Assembly: GCA_030532895.1 (NCBI GenBank)
Contig: JAUNKF010000003.1
Span: 1-64,000 of the forward strand
DNA length: 64,000 nt
Direction: 5' to 3'
From: Lautropia sp.
Lineage (GTDB): Bacteria; Pseudomonadota; Gammaproteobacteria; Burkholderiales; Burkholderiaceae_E
Shown here in pieces: positions 1 to 8,275 of the stretch. The position numbers and the translations under genes were made by a program. Under the pieces are notes generated by a model. That model saw only the letters and a list, made by a program, of their open reading frames with translations. It did not search any database and was not told the origin of the DNA. Numbering within the stretch: the first letter of the stretch is position 1; each line of letters opens with the position of its first letter.

Positions 1-52
1 TGAAGGTGGTCGTACCGTGGGCGCCGGTGTGGTGGCCAAGGTCATCGCCTAA
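1..52 (+). CDS. tuf: Elongation factor Tu, C-terminal end (partial)
   Basis: The first bases encode EGGRTVGAGVVAKVIA and a TAA stop, the C-terminal end of bacterial EF-Tu (domain III), the GTPase that delivers aminoacyl-tRNA to the ribosome. Only about 16 codons are inside the window. EF-Tu directly upstream of rpsJ is the usual arrangement at the end of the str operon. Confidence 0.93.
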   Translation, partial: EGGRTVGAGVVAKVIA

Positions 53-81
53 GCAGTTTTTCTCAACATTAGTCCAGGATA

Positions 82-104
82 GGGGCGTGTCTGCCGCACG
101 CCTC
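82..104 (+). promoter_or_regulatory. Hairpin in tuf-rpsJ intergenic leader
   Basis: GGGGCGTG (82-89) pairs with CACGCCTC (97-104) over eight positions including one G-U, loop seven bases. It lies between the tuf stop and the rpsJ ribosome-binding site. No T-run follows, so it is not an obvious terminator; a role in leader structure or processing is only inferred. Confidence 0.3.
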
Positions 105-124
105 TCGCTCTTTAAGGAACAAGC

Positions 125-436
125 ATGGCAAACCAGAAGATCCGTATCCGTTTGAAGGCGTTCGATTACAAGCTGATCGATCAGTCCGCTGCTGAAATCG
201 TTGATACGGCCAAGCGTACCGGCGCTGTCGTTCATGGCCCTGTGCCGCTGCCGACTCGCATCGAGCGTTTTGACGTGCTGCGTTCACCGCACGTGAACAA
301 GACCTCCCGTGACCAGCTGGAAATTCGTACCCACCTGCGTCTGATGGACATCGTCGACCCGACCGACAAGACGGTTGATGCGTTGATGAAACTTGATTTG
401 CCTGCCGGTGTGGATGTAGAGATCAAGCTGCAGTAA
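125..436 (+). CDS. rpsJ: 30S ribosomal protein S10 (NusE)
   Basis: A 103-residue protein, the standard length of uS10, with the family sequence throughout ([16 protein letters not shown] near the start, [13 protein letters not shown] near the end). It is a 30S head protein and, as NusE, a partner of NusB in transcription antitermination. The start has AAGGA at 114-118. Normally rplC follows at once in one S10 operon; here an intrinsic terminator follows about 40 bases after the stop, so rpsJ seems to be transcribed with tuf and cut off from the rest of the cluster. Confidence 0.98.
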   Translation: MANQKIRIRLKAFDYKLIDQSAAEIVDTAKRTGAVVHGPVPLPTRIERFDVLRSPHVNKTSRDQLEIRTHLRLMDIVDPTDKTVDALMKLDLPAGVDVEIKLQ

Positions 437-476
437 AACGGTCAGCCTGCAGAGCCTTCAAAGGCTGATCGAGATG

Positions 477-513
477 AACCTGCTGTCTCCTGTTTGGGGC
501 AGCAGGTTTTTTT
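477..513 (+). terminator. Intrinsic terminator after rpsJ
   Basis: AACCTGCTG (477-485) pairs perfectly with CAGCAGGTT (500-508), followed by a run of seven T (507-513). This is a classic rho-independent terminator and separates rpsJ from what follows. Confidence 0.9.
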
Positions 514-813
514 GTGCGCTGGCATGAGTGTAAGTGCTTGCTTATCTTTCATCGTCTGTTCTGCTCAGGTGCTTTGGGCACGCCTGGTTTTGGGCGAGTC
601 AGTACACAGAGACCCTGACCATCTGTTCGCCTTGGGGTCAGGCCCGATGCCGCTTCGTGCGACCATTCGTGATCGGAGGTTCGAACTGTTTGCCGACCGT
701 GCCAGGCCCGCAGCCCCCCGGTTTTACCCCTGACGGGGGGCTCTCCCATCCCTTTGAATCTCTTGAGGGGGACGGGTTTGGCGGTGTTGCCCACCACGTT
801 GATGGAGTGCCTC
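514..813. other. Non-coding leader before dgkA, with hairpin
   Basis: No convincing gene lies here. The one clear structure is AGCCCCCCG (712-720) pairing with CGGGGGGCT (734-742), a strong nine-pair hairpin about 70 bases before the dgkA start. It has no T-run; it could shape the dgkA leader. The promoter for dgkA must be in this stretch but I could not assign convincing -35/-10 boxes. Confidence 0.4.
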
Positions 814-1257
814 ATGTCATCCTCTTCCACGCCTGACCCCGCCCCCGGTGCTGGCCAGCACACCCAGGCTGACCGCTCTTTCGACAATCCGCAAAAGCGC
901 CGCACGGGCCTTCAGCGTTTGTGGCACGCCACGGGCTATTCGCTCAATGGTCTACGGCTGGGCTGGGGCGAGGCGGCGTTCCGGCTAGAAGCCATGCTGG
1001 CTTTCGTCATGGTGCCGCTCGCATTCTGGCTTGGACGGAGCTGGGTCGAGGTGGGCGTGCTGGCGGGCAGTGTGCTCCTCTTGATGATCGTCGAACTCTT
1101 GAACACGGCCATCGAGGCCGTGGTCGACCGGGTTGGCACCGAGTGGCATGCGCTCTCGGGCAAGGCCAAGGACATGGGCAGTGCGGCCGTGCTGCTCGCC
1201 ACCGTCTGGATGCTCGGTGTCTGGGCTGCTGCGCTATGGCGCTGCCTGGTGGGCTGA
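814..1257 (+). CDS. dgkA: Diacylglycerol kinase (DgkA family)
   Basis: Small integral inner-membrane kinase that phosphorylates diacylglycerol to phosphatidic acid, recycling lipid left by membrane-derived glucan and envelope synthesis. The diagnostic family segment is present: FRLEAMLAF, VELLNTAIEAVVDRVG and HALSGKAKDMGSAAVLLA, with three predicted membrane helices. The start at 814 is chosen because GGAG (804-807) sits seven bases upstream; an earlier ATG at 754 lacks this. The protein is 147 residues, longer than E. coli DgkA by a polar N-terminal extension of roughly 30 residues. It lies inside the split S10 operon, which is not its usual place. Confidence 0.95.
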   Translation: MSSSSTPDPAPGAGQHTQADRSFDNPQKRRTGLQRLWHATGYSLNGLRLGWGEAAFRLEAMLAFVMVPLAFWLGRSWVEVGVLAGSVLLLMIVELLNTAIEAVVDRVGTEWHALSGKAKDMGSAAVLLATVWMLGVWAAALWRCLVG

Positions 1258-1268
1258 GGGAGGGCATG

Positions 1269-1305
1269 AAAAACGGGCAGTGCCTGCGGATTGGCAGCTG
1301 CCCGT
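1269..1305 (-). terminator. Intrinsic terminator of the lamB-type gene (minus strand)
   Basis: Read on the minus strand, ACGGGCAG and CTGCCCGT (plus 1298-1305 and 1273-1280) form a stem followed by five T (plus 1269-1273, AAAAA). It ends the amylosucrase-porin transcript just before dgkA. A second perfect nine-pair hairpin with a three-base loop (1328-1348) lies between it and the gene but has no T-run. Confidence 0.75.
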
Positions 1306-1369
1306 GGGATTGAGGTTTTCGACTGCCTGCCAGCCCAAGGGGCTGGCATCACAGCGCATCACCTGGTCA

Positions 1370-2791
1370 TCAGAACCAGGCTTCGACCTGAACGCCATAG
1401 AACATGGCGCTGCGCTTGTCGGCAAAGGCGCTCACCGGGGTGGCACAATCGCGGCCAGTGCAGACGACCGAGCCTGCCGACGCGGCGGCGTCGTTCCACT
1501 TGGCATAGGTGGCATACAGGCGCAGGGCCGGGCGGGCGAACACGCCTTCACCCATCGCAAACTGCGTGCCCAGCGTCAGCTTCGTCAGCTTGCGTGTGGC
1601 TTGCGATTCCTGCTTCAGTTGCTGGTAGCCGAGTTCGCCATACAGGCCCAGCACTTCGTTGAGGCTGTAGTGCGGACGCGTGCCCAGCCACAGTTCCTTC
1701 ACGCCGACATCATTGATGTCCGAGTTGCGATAGCCAACCGTGCTGGTGGCCGACCAGCGGCTGCCGGCGGGCTGATACAGCCAGTGATCGAACACCAGCC
1801 ATTCCTTGCGCTCATCGGTGCTGCCTGCAAACCCGAAGCCCTTCAGTGAAGCGGCATTCTTGGCGAACTGCAGGCCCAAGGTGTTCGTGCCACCCACGCC
1901 CAGGAAGTTCTCCTGTTCATGCGACACCGTGAAGGCTGCGCCGTTCTTGCCAGGCTTGTTGTCGATGGTGCGCGTTTCGCGAACCAGCACCTCGACGTTC
2001 GGCGTGGCCGGGTTGTTGTCCAGATCCAGTGACTGCGGGGTGTCGACCGTGTAGGTGCTGGTGCCGCCGCGGTTGTTGGCGCGGATCAGGTCGAAACCGA
2101 CCGTCAGCGAACCGCCAGGATTGACGCCGATCTTCTCCAGGCGGAAATCATGCACGGTGGCCGAGCGCGAGCCACCACCGATCAGGTCGGGGTTGTAGCC
2201 GCCCAGCGAGGGGTTGATGCCGTAGCCCGTCATGTCGCCGATGCGGAACATGGCATAAGCGAAGCGGCCCGGCCCCATCGCCACGTTGTCGATGCCGAAA
2301 CCGGGGCCCATGCCAGGCTCCCAGTAGGCGTAGTCGAGCATGTGGATGTCGGGGTTCTTGTAGAAGCGCTTGCCGACCCACAGGTTGGCGCCTTCCAGCG
2401 ACTTCATGCCTAGGGCTGCACCGATGTTGTCGGCCGTCACGAAGGCTTCACGCAGGGCCGGGGCGCTCTGTTCCCAGTTGGCCAGCCCCTGGGTGCCGTG
2501 CGAGAAGGTGAATTTGGCATCGAAGGTCGTGCCTTTCACTTCGCCCAGCTTGCTGCCGAAGCGCAGCTCCACATAGGTGTCGCACTCGTTGCCGAGACGG
2601 AAGAAGGTGATGGAACCGGGCAGCCGCACACAGGCGATGCCACCTTCTTCGGAAGTGGTGCCGGCGCCCGAGCGGAAGTAAGCACCAAAGGTGAAGGGAT
2701 TGGCTTCCTGAGCCACTGCCGGCGTGGTCAGACAGGTGGCTGCGAACAGGGCGCCTGCACCTGCCAAAGCCAGTGATTTCTTGTTATCCAA
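1370..2791 (-). CDS. lamB: LamB-type carbohydrate outer-membrane porin
   Basis: An outer-membrane sugar channel of the maltoporin family, 473 residues. Residues 1-27 are a signal peptide ending AVA before Gln-Glu. Family marks are the N-terminal strand GAYFRSGAG, RLGNECDTYVEL, LWVGKRFYKNPDIHMLDYAYWE and, near the end, RPALRLYATYAKW, with a terminal Trp-Phe as expected for a beta-barrel. The start is TTG at 2789-2791, supported by AAGGAG six bases upstream. It lies 125 bases downstream of the amylosucrase gene on the same strand and is probably co-transcribed. Substrate is inferred: the neighbour uses sucrose, so sucrose or malto-oligosaccharides are likely. It could equally be a general LamB/ScrY-like porin. 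Confidence 0.9.
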   Translation of the reverse strand: MDNKKSLALAGAGALFAATCLTTPAVAQEANPFTFGAYFRSGAGTTSEEGGIACVRLPGSITFFRLGNECDTYVELRFGSKLGEVKGTTFDAKFTFSHGTQGLANWEQSAPALREAFVTADNIGAALGMKSLEGANLWVGKRFYKNPDIHMLDYAYWEPGMGPGFGIDNVAMGPGRFAYAMFRIGDMTGYGINPSLGGYNPDLIGGGSRSATVHDFRLEKIGVNPGGSLTVGFDLIRANNRGGTSTYTVDTPQSLDLDNNPATPNVEVLVRETRTIDNKPGKNGAAFTVSHEQENFLGVGGTNTLGLQFAKNAASLKGFGFAGSTDERKEWLVFDHWLYQPAGSRWSATSTVGYRNSDINDVGVKELWLGTRPHYSLNEVLGLYGELGYQQLKQESQATRKLTKLTLGTQFAMGEGVFARPALRLYATYAKWNDAAASAGSVVCTGRDCATPVSAFADKRSAMFYGVQVEAWF

Positions 2792-2916
2792 AGAACTCTC
2801 CTTCGCAAGACAATAAGGTCAATGACAAATGAATCCAGGGATTTCAGTACAAGCCTTGCCCCGTGGATGCCACGATCCGGACGGCCTGCCCAGGCACCCG
2901 CCGCAGCGTTTGCTGA

Positions 2917-4830
2917 TCAAGCCGACGGAACCTCCAGCCACAGGACTTCATACGGTGCGAGCGTGATCCCTTCGCGCAAGGCGTGCAGCTTGCCGGTCAG
3001 CAAGTTCTGCATCGGATCATCAGGCAACGCCTGAAAGACCTGCAGGGGACAATGTTGGTCGAATTCACTGAAATTGGCTAGCACTAAGATCAACTGATCG
3101 GCATGTCGGCGGGTGTAACCCAACACGGCCGGGTTGCCCGCCCGAAAACCGATCAGTTGCCCCCCGGCAAAAGCTGGCGTGTTGCCCCTTACCTTGATCA
3201 TGTGCTGGAGTCCCTGATGAATCTGGCCTGCGGGCGTGCTGGTATCCTGACGCTGGGCGTGACGTGTCAGATCGCGGTAAGGGCGGTGAATCCAGCGGCT
3301 GTCGGCCGCTTCCAGCGGGTTTTCAAGGTAGCGCCGATCGTTGAGCGTACCCACTTCGTCACCCAGATAGATCAGGGGCAACCCCCCGGTGCTGAGTGGC
3401 ACGCTGTAGAGCAGCAGGATGCGAGCCACCGCCAACGGGTCGTTCTGTTCCAGGCCGGCCAGCGATGCCAGCGTGCCACTGACACGCGCATCCCCCGTTG
3501 CCGGGTTTTCCTGAAAGGGGACGCCGCGGGCGAAGCTTCCGGGAAAACGATTGTTGTAAAAACGATTCAAAAAATGACGATGATCGAAGCCGTTGATGCC
3601 GAATTGCGCCGCATCCTCGTCGGCAAACGTCCAGCCGATGTCATCATGGCTGCGGACATAATTCACCCAGGCCGTCCCGTCAGGCAAGGCGTGCCACTTC
3701 TCCAGTGCCAGTTGCAGCAGGTTCACCTCCCGTGTGGCGAGTGAATTCCACAATAACGCCATCTGCAGCGGGTTGTACGAGAGCTGGCATTCGTCGGGGT
3801 GGATGTAGCTCATCACCTCAGCCGGGTGCACGATGGCTTCCGACTTGAAGAGTAACGAGGGGGCGGCGATCCGGGCCACCGCATTGAAGGCACGGATGAT
3901 GTTGTGAACCTCGGGCAGGCTCTCGCAAGGGGTGCCCAGCCGTTTCCAGGCGAAAGCGACGGCGTCCAGCCGGAGGATCTCGGCCCCCTGATTCGCGATC
4001 GACAGCATCTCGCCGGCCATCGCGTTGAAGACGGCCGGATTGCTGTAATTCAGATCCCACTGGAACGAATAGAAGGTCGTCCAGACCCAGCGTCCATCAG
4101 GCAGCTGGCTGAAGGCGCCGGGGTGCTCGTCCGGAAAGATCTCCCGCACCGTGCGCTCGTAGGCGTCGGGCTCGCTTCTGTCCGGGAAGATGTAATAGAA
4201 GTCCTTGTGAACCGGATCGTCCTTCAGCGCCGCCAGCGCCCACGGATGATCATGCGCCGTGTGGTTGAAGATGAAGTCGAGCACGAGGCTGATGCCGGCC
4301 TGCCGAAGTGCTTTGGCCAATGCCTGAAGGTCGTCGAGGGTGCCGAGTGCCGGGTTCAGCTCGCGATAGCTGCTGACCGCATAGCCACCGTCGTTGCGCC
4401 CCGCCGGCACCTTGAAGGGCGGCATCAGGTGCAGGTATGTCAGACCCAGCGACTTGAAGTAGGGCACGTCCTTGATCAGTGCTTTCAACGTGCCTGCGTA
4501 GCGGTCGACGTAGAGTACTCCCCCCACCATGTTCTGAGACTGAAACCAGTCCGGGTCGCCCTCTCGAGCCGCATCCAGCGCTTTCATGGGCTTGGGGCGT
4601 TCGGCCCAGCCCTGCCAGGCGGTCATCACCACGGTATCCAGCCAGGTCAGAAAGTCGGGCCGGTGGCCATAGAGGGGTTGCAGGTTCCGGATCAGGGCTG
4701 GCAGATGCGCTTCGAGGCGTGCCTCGAAGGCCAGCCAGGTGGCGCCGCTCGCCTTGCGGCCCAGCTTGTTGATCAGGGCATGGCGCACATGCTCGAAAGC
4801 CAGGGTTCGTTGTTGGTCGGTGGTCAGCAT
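2917..4830 (-). CDS. ams: Amylosucrase (GH13 sucrose glucosyltransferase)
   Basis: Uses sucrose as glucosyl donor to make alpha-1,4-glucan and fructose. The 637-residue product is co-linear with Neisseria polysaccharea amylosucrase (636 residues). All GH13 catalytic residues are visible: nucleophile Asp289 in ILRLDAVAF, acid/base Glu331 in FKSEAIVHP and Asp396 in RSHDDIGW, plus ADEDAA and YLGDEVGTLND. The start at 4830 (MLTTDQQRT) matches the family N-terminus, although no good Shine-Dalgarno is present; an ATG at 4881 would add 17 residues. No signal peptide is seen, so the enzyme is predicted cytoplasmic unless exported by another route. It sits upstream of the LamB-type porin in a two-gene minus-strand unit inserted in the S10 operon. 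Confidence 0.95.
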   Translation of the reverse strand: MLTTDQQRTLAFEHVRHALINKLGRKASGATWLAFEARLEAHLPALIRNLQPLYGHRPDFLTWLDTVVMTAWQGWAERPKPMKALDAAREGDPDWFQSQNMVGGVLYVDRYAGTLKALIKDVPYFKSLGLTYLHLMPPFKVPAGRNDGGYAVSSYRELNPALGTLDDLQALAKALRQAGISLVLDFIFNHTAHDHPWALAALKDDPVHKDFYYIFPDRSEPDAYERTVREIFPDEHPGAFSQLPDGRWVWTTFYSFQWDLNYSNPAVFNAMAGEMLSIANQGAEILRLDAVAFAWKRLGTPCESLPEVHNIIRAFNAVARIAAPSLLFKSEAIVHPAEVMSYIHPDECQLSYNPLQMALLWNSLATREVNLLQLALEKWHALPDGTAWVNYVRSHDDIGWTFADEDAAQFGINGFDHRHFLNRFYNNRFPGSFARGVPFQENPATGDARVSGTLASLAGLEQNDPLAVARILLLYSVPLSTGGLPLIYLGDEVGTLNDRRYLENPLEAADSRWIHRPYRDLTRHAQRQDTSTPAGQIHQGLQHMIKVRGNTPAFAGGQLIGFRAGNPAVLGYTRRHADQLILVLANFSEFDQHCPLQVFQALPDDPMQNLLTGKLHALREGITLAPYEVLWLEVPSA

Positions 4831-4971
4831 GATCGAAGGAGGCTTGAAGGGTCTGCAGGGCGGACGCAAAAACGCGGTCATGGCGCATCCATTCAGTCAA
4901 TGATGCACCTGAGTGGGCAGGCCGCCAACCGGCCTGGCGGGTTTGCACGACATGGCGTGCCACTTCACGGC

Positions 4972-5000
4972 TTGCACTTGGGGGTGAGGCGATCTATAAT
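4972..5000 (+). promoter_or_regulatory. Sigma-70 promoter for rplC operon
   Basis: TTGCAC (4972-4977), a 17-base spacer and a perfect TATAAT (4995-5000) lie 75 bases before the rplC start codon. This is the strongest promoter match I see in the window and would let rplC-rpsQ be expressed without rpsJ. Confidence 0.85.
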
Positions 5001-5019
5001 TTTTCGCTTAACTGCAAGG

Positions 5020-5043
5020 CTCTCGGCCAATCGAAGCCGAGGG
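5020..5043 (+). promoter_or_regulatory. Hairpin in the rplC operon leader
   Basis: CTCTCGGC (5020-5027) pairs with GCCGAGGG (5036-5043), eight pairs with one G-U, about 15 bases after the predicted transcription start and before the rplC ribosome-binding site (AAGGAG 5061-5066). In E. coli the S10 leader, controlled by L4, lies before rpsJ; whether this hairpin takes over that role is inference. Confidence 0.35.
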
Positions 5044-5074
5044 TGTCAATAAATCGCTTCAAGGAGTTCTCCGC

Positions 5075-5785
5075 ATGGGGTCTCAAGCTAGTTCCGCATT
5101 TGGTCTCTTGGGCCGAAAAGTCGGAATGATGCGAGTCTTTACCGACGACGGTGAAAGCGTTCCTGTCACCGTGATCGACGTTTCCGGTAATCGCGTCTCA
5201 CAAGTCAAATCCGTCGAAACCGACGGCTACACCGCTGTCCAGGTGGTCTACGGCGAGCGTCGCGCCTCCCGTGTCTCGGCCGCTGAGGCAGGTCACTACG
5301 CCAAGGCTGGTGTGCAAGCAGGTTCGGCTGTTGCCGAATTCCATGTCTCGCCCGAAAAAGCCGCTGAAGTGCCCGCTGGCACGGTGCTCGGTGCAGACCA
5401 GTTCGTGGTCGGCCAGTACATCGACGTGCAGGGTACCTCGCAGGGTAAGGGGTTTGCCGGCACCATCAAGCGCCACAACTTCGGTTCGCAGCGTGCCTCG
5501 CACGGTAACTCGCGCTCGCACAACGTGCCGGGTTCCATTGGCATGGCACAGGATCCGGGCCGTGTGTTCCCTGGCAAGAAGATGTCCGGTCAGATGGGTA
5601 ACGTCACGCGCACCGTCCAGAACCTCGTCATCGAGCGTATCGATGCCGAGCGCGGTCTGTTGCTCGTTCGTGGCGCCGTTCCCGGCTCGGCCGGTGGTCA
5701 CCTGGTGATCACGCCCGCCGTCAAGCGTCGTCTGAACCCGATCAAGGCAGTGGCTGAGGCCAAAGCTGCCGGCAAAGGCAAGTGA
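5075..5785 (+). CDS. rplC: 50S ribosomal protein L3
   Basis: uL3 binds 23S rRNA early in 50S assembly and reaches the peptidyl transferase centre. The family signature [24 protein letters not shown] is present, keeping the glutamine that PrmB methylates in E. coli. At 236 residues it is longer than E. coli L3 (209), with about eight extra N-terminal residues and a lysine/alanine tail. The start is supported by AAGGAG nine bases upstream. It is the first gene of the promoter-driven part of the split S10 operon. Confidence 0.97.
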   Translation: MGSQASSAFGLLGRKVGMMRVFTDDGESVPVTVIDVSGNRVSQVKSVETDGYTAVQVVYGERRASRVSAAEAGHYAKAGVQAGSAVAEFHVSPEKAAEVPAGTVLGADQFVVGQYIDVQGTSQGKGFAGTIKRHNFGSQRASHGNSRSHNVPGSIGMAQDPGRVFPGKKMSGQMGNVTRTVQNLVIERIDAERGLLLVRGAVPGSAGGHLVITPAVKRRLNPIKAVAEAKAAGKGK

Positions 5786-5802
5786 TAGAGGATCGTTCGC
5801 AC

Positions 5803-6423
5803 ATGGAACTGAATATCTTGAACGATCAGGGTCAGAAGTCGGGCGCCGTCTCCGTTGTCGATACCGTGTTCGGTACCGATTTCAACGAGCCGCTGATTCA
5901 CCAGATCGTCGTTGCTTACCAGGCCAATGCCCGCAGTGGCAACCGTGCCCAGAAAGACCGCAGCGAAGTTCGTCACTCGACGAAGAAGCCGTGGCGTCAG
6001 AAGGGCACCGGTCGTGCCCGCGCCGGTATGACTTCCAGCCCGCTGTGGCGTGGAGGTGGCCGTACCTTCCCGAACAAGCCGGACGAGAACTTCTCTCAGA
6101 AGGTCAACCGGAAGATGTATCGCGCCGGCATGCGCTCCATCCTGTCGCAGCTCGCTCGTGAAGAGCGTCTGTCGGTGATCGAGTCGCTGTCGCTCGAAGC
6201 CCCCAAGACCCGCCTCCTGGCCGGTCGCCTCAATGGCATGGGCTTGAAGTCGACGCTGATCCTGGTCGATACCGAGGATGAGAACCTTTATCTGGCAGCG
6301 CGCAACCTGCCGCACGTGCTGGTGCTCGAAGCCCGCCATGCTGATCCGTTGTCGCTGATCCACTACGAGAACGTCTTGGTCACCAAGCCGGCTCTGACGC
6401 AGCTTCAGGAGATGCTGGGATGA
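5803..6423 (+). CDS. rplD: 50S ribosomal protein L4
   Basis: uL4 lines the peptide exit tunnel and in E. coli represses the S10 operon. The tunnel loop [14 protein letters not shown] is present. I take ATG 5803 (MELNIL, GAGGAT upstream), giving 206 residues as usual; a GTG at 5782 would add seven residues and overlap rplC. The stop overlaps the start of rplW (ATGA). Confidence 0.96.
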   Translation: MELNILNDQGQKSGAVSVVDTVFGTDFNEPLIHQIVVAYQANARSGNRAQKDRSEVRHSTKKPWRQKGTGRARAGMTSSPLWRGGGRTFPNKPDENFSQKVNRKMYRAGMRSILSQLAREERLSVIESLSLEAPKTRLLAGRLNGMGLKSTLILVDTEDENLYLAARNLPHVLVLEARHADPLSLIHYENVLVTKPALTQLQEMLG

Positions 6424-6716
6424 ATCCAAATCGTGTGATGCAAGTGGTGATCGCGCCGGTCATCTCCGAGAAGAGCACGCTGATTGGTGAAAAGCACAAT
6501 CAGTACGCCTTCCGCGTGATGCAGGATGCCACCAAGGACGAAGTGAAGGCCGCCATCGAAACGCTGTTCAAGGTGACGGTCGAATCGGTCAACATGATCA
6601 ACATCGCGGGCAAGCAAAAGCGCTTCGGCCGCGGCATGGGGCGCCGTCGGAACATCCGTAAGGCGTATGTCAGTCTGGCAGCGGGCCAAGAGATCAATTT
6701 CGCGGAGACCAAGTAA
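6420..6716 (+). CDS. rplW: 50S ribosomal protein L23
   Basis: uL23, 98 residues, sits at the tunnel exit and docks trigger factor and [23 protein letters not shown] at the start and the basic loop [14 protein letters not shown] identify it. Its start overlaps the rplD stop by four bases, so translation is probably coupled; rplB follows with no gap. Confidence 0.97.
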   Translation: MNPNRVMQVVIAPVISEKSTLIGEKHNQYAFRVMQDATKDEVKAAIETLFKVTVESVNMINIAGKQKRFGRGMGRRRNIRKAYVSLAAGQEINFAETK

Positions 6717-7544
6717 ATGCCGGTCGTGAAACTGAAACCGACCTCGCCCGGTCGCCGGGCGATGGTCAAGGTCGTGACCCCGACCTTGCATAAAGGCGCT
6801 CCGGTTGCGTCGCTGGTCGAACCCAAGAAGCGTGGTTCGGGCCGAAACAATCTGGGCCACATCACCACCCGTCATCGTGGCGGTGGTCACAAGCGTCATT
6901 ACCGTATCGTCGACTTCCGTCGCAACAAGGATGGCATTCCGGCTCGCGTCGAGCGTCTGGAGTACGATCCGAATCGTAGCGCGCACCTGGCGCTGCTGCT
7001 GTACGCTGATGGTGAGCGTCGCTACATCCTGGCGCCGCGTGGCGTCACGGCTGGTGCCGAGCTGATGTCCGGCTCCGAGGCACCGATCCGTGCCGGCAAC
7101 ACGCTGCCCATCCGCAACATTCCCGTGGGTTCCACCATCCACAACATCGAGATGCAGCCCGGCAAGGGGGGTCAGATCGCGCGTTCGGCTGGCGGTTCCG
7201 CCCAGCTGCTCGCCCGTGAAGGCACCTATGCTCAGGTTCGTCTGCGCTCTGGCGAGATCCGCAAGATCCACATCGAGTGCCGCGCAACCCTGGGTGAAGT
7301 CGGCAACGGCGAGCACAGCCTGCGTCAGATCGGCAAGGCCGGTGCCACCCGCTGGCGTGGCATCCGTCCCACCGTTCGTGGTGTGGCAATGAACCCGATC
7401 GATCACCCGCACGGTGGTGGTGAGGGCCGTACCGGTGAAGGCCGCGTTCCGGTCAACCCGTGGGGCAAGCCGACCAAGGGCTATCGCACTCGTCGCAACA
7501 AGCGTAGCGACGGGATGATCGTTCAGCGGCGTAAGAAGAAATAA
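6717..7544 (+). CDS. rplB: 50S ribosomal protein L2
   Basis: uL2, 275 residues, needed for subunit association and peptidyl transferase assembly. The conserved stretch [17 protein letters not shown] (about residues 223-240) with its key histidine is intact, as is the basic tail. It begins directly after the rplW stop. Confidence 0.98.
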   Translation: MPVVKLKPTSPGRRAMVKVVTPTLHKGAPVASLVEPKKRGSGRNNLGHITTRHRGGGHKRHYRIVDFRRNKDGIPARVERLEYDPNRSAHLALLLYADGERRYILAPRGVTAGAELMSGSEAPIRAGNTLPIRNIPVGSTIHNIEMQPGKGGQIARSAGGSAQLLAREGTYAQVRLRSGEIRKIHIECRATLGEVGNGEHSLRQIGKAGATRWRGIRPTVRGVAMNPIDHPHGGGEGRTGEGRVPVNPWGKPTKGYRTRRNKRSDGMIVQRRKKK

Positions 7545-7557
7545 ACGGTAAAACGAC

Positions 7558-7833
7558 ATGGCACGTTCAATCAAGAAGGGTCCGTTTGTCGACCATCATC
7601 TGCTGGCAAAAATCGATGCCGCAGCATCTGGCAAGGACAAGCGTCCGATCAAGACCTGGTCGCGTCGTTCGACCGTTTTGCCCGAATTCATCGGTCTGAC
7701 CATTGCTGTTCACAACGGCAAGCAGCATGTTCCGGTGTTCATCAACGAGAACATGGTGGGTCACAAGCTGGGTGAATTTGCGCTGACCCGCACGTTCAAA
7801 GGGCACGCCGCCGACAAGAAGGCCAAGCGCTGA
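7558..7833 (+). CDS. rpsS: 30S ribosomal protein S19
   Basis: uS19, 91 residues, 30S head protein that works with S13. [16 protein letters not shown] and [15 protein letters not shown] match the family. The gap to rplV is unusually long (88 bases) and strongly structured. Confidence 0.98.
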   Translation: MARSIKKGPFVDHHLLAKIDAAASGKDKRPIKTWSRRSTVLPEFIGLTIAVHNGKQHVPVFINENMVGHKLGEFALTRTFKGHAADKKAKR

Positions 7834-7845
7834 TGCGCACTGCTG

Positions 7846-7882
7846 GCGCCGCCATGCTGACAGCCCCGCTGTCCGGCGGCGC
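7846..7882 (+). promoter_or_regulatory. Two-tier hairpin between rpsS and rplV
   Basis: GCGCCGCC (7846-7853) pairs perfectly with GGCGGCGC (7875-7882). Inside the loop, GACAGC (7859-7864) pairs with GCTGTC (7868-7873) around CCC. No T-run follows, so a terminator is unlikely; an mRNA processing or stability element is possible. Confidence 0.5.
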
Positions 7883-7921
7883 AGGCAGTCACTGGCCTGA
7901 CAAGATCAAGGAAAGTTGACG

Positions 7922-8257
7922 ATGGAAACTCAAGCAGTCCTGCGCGGTGTCCGAATCTCTGCCCAGAAAGGGCGCCTGGTGGCAGACCAGGTTCGCGGGA
8001 AATCGGTTGAATCTGCGCTGAACATTCTGACGTTTTCGCCGAAGAAAGCGGCGAAAATCCTGAAGAAGGTGCTCGAATCGGCAATTGCCAATGCCGAGCA
8101 CAACGATGGTGCTGACGTGGATGAACTCCGCATCAAGCGGATTCACGTGGACAAGGGCCAATCGCTGCGTCGTTTTTCGGCGCGGGCCAAAGGTCGCGGC
8201 GTTCGCATCGAGAAACAAACCTGCCATATCTACCTGACGGTTGGTACCGGCAAATAA
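7922..8257 (+). CDS. rplV: 50S ribosomal protein L22
   Basis: uL22, 111 residues, contributes the long hairpin of the exit tunnel ([20 protein letters not shown] near the end), the site of macrolide-resistance changes. ATG 7922 is chosen, with AAGGA nine bases upstream; a TTG six bases earlier is also open. [22 protein letters not shown] is the normal family start. Confidence 0.96.
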   Translation: METQAVLRGVRISAQKGRLVADQVRGKSVESALNILTFSPKKAAKILKKVLESAIANAEHNDGADVDELRIKRIHVDKGQSLRRFSARAKGRGVRIEKQTCHIYLTVGTGK

Positions 8258-8275
8258 GTCGAAGGACCGAGAGCA

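Noticed and set aside
660-700. GGTTCGAAC resembling a tRNA T-loop
   Set aside because: The flanking bases cannot form the T-stem and no anticodon arm or acceptor stem is found; only a chance motif.
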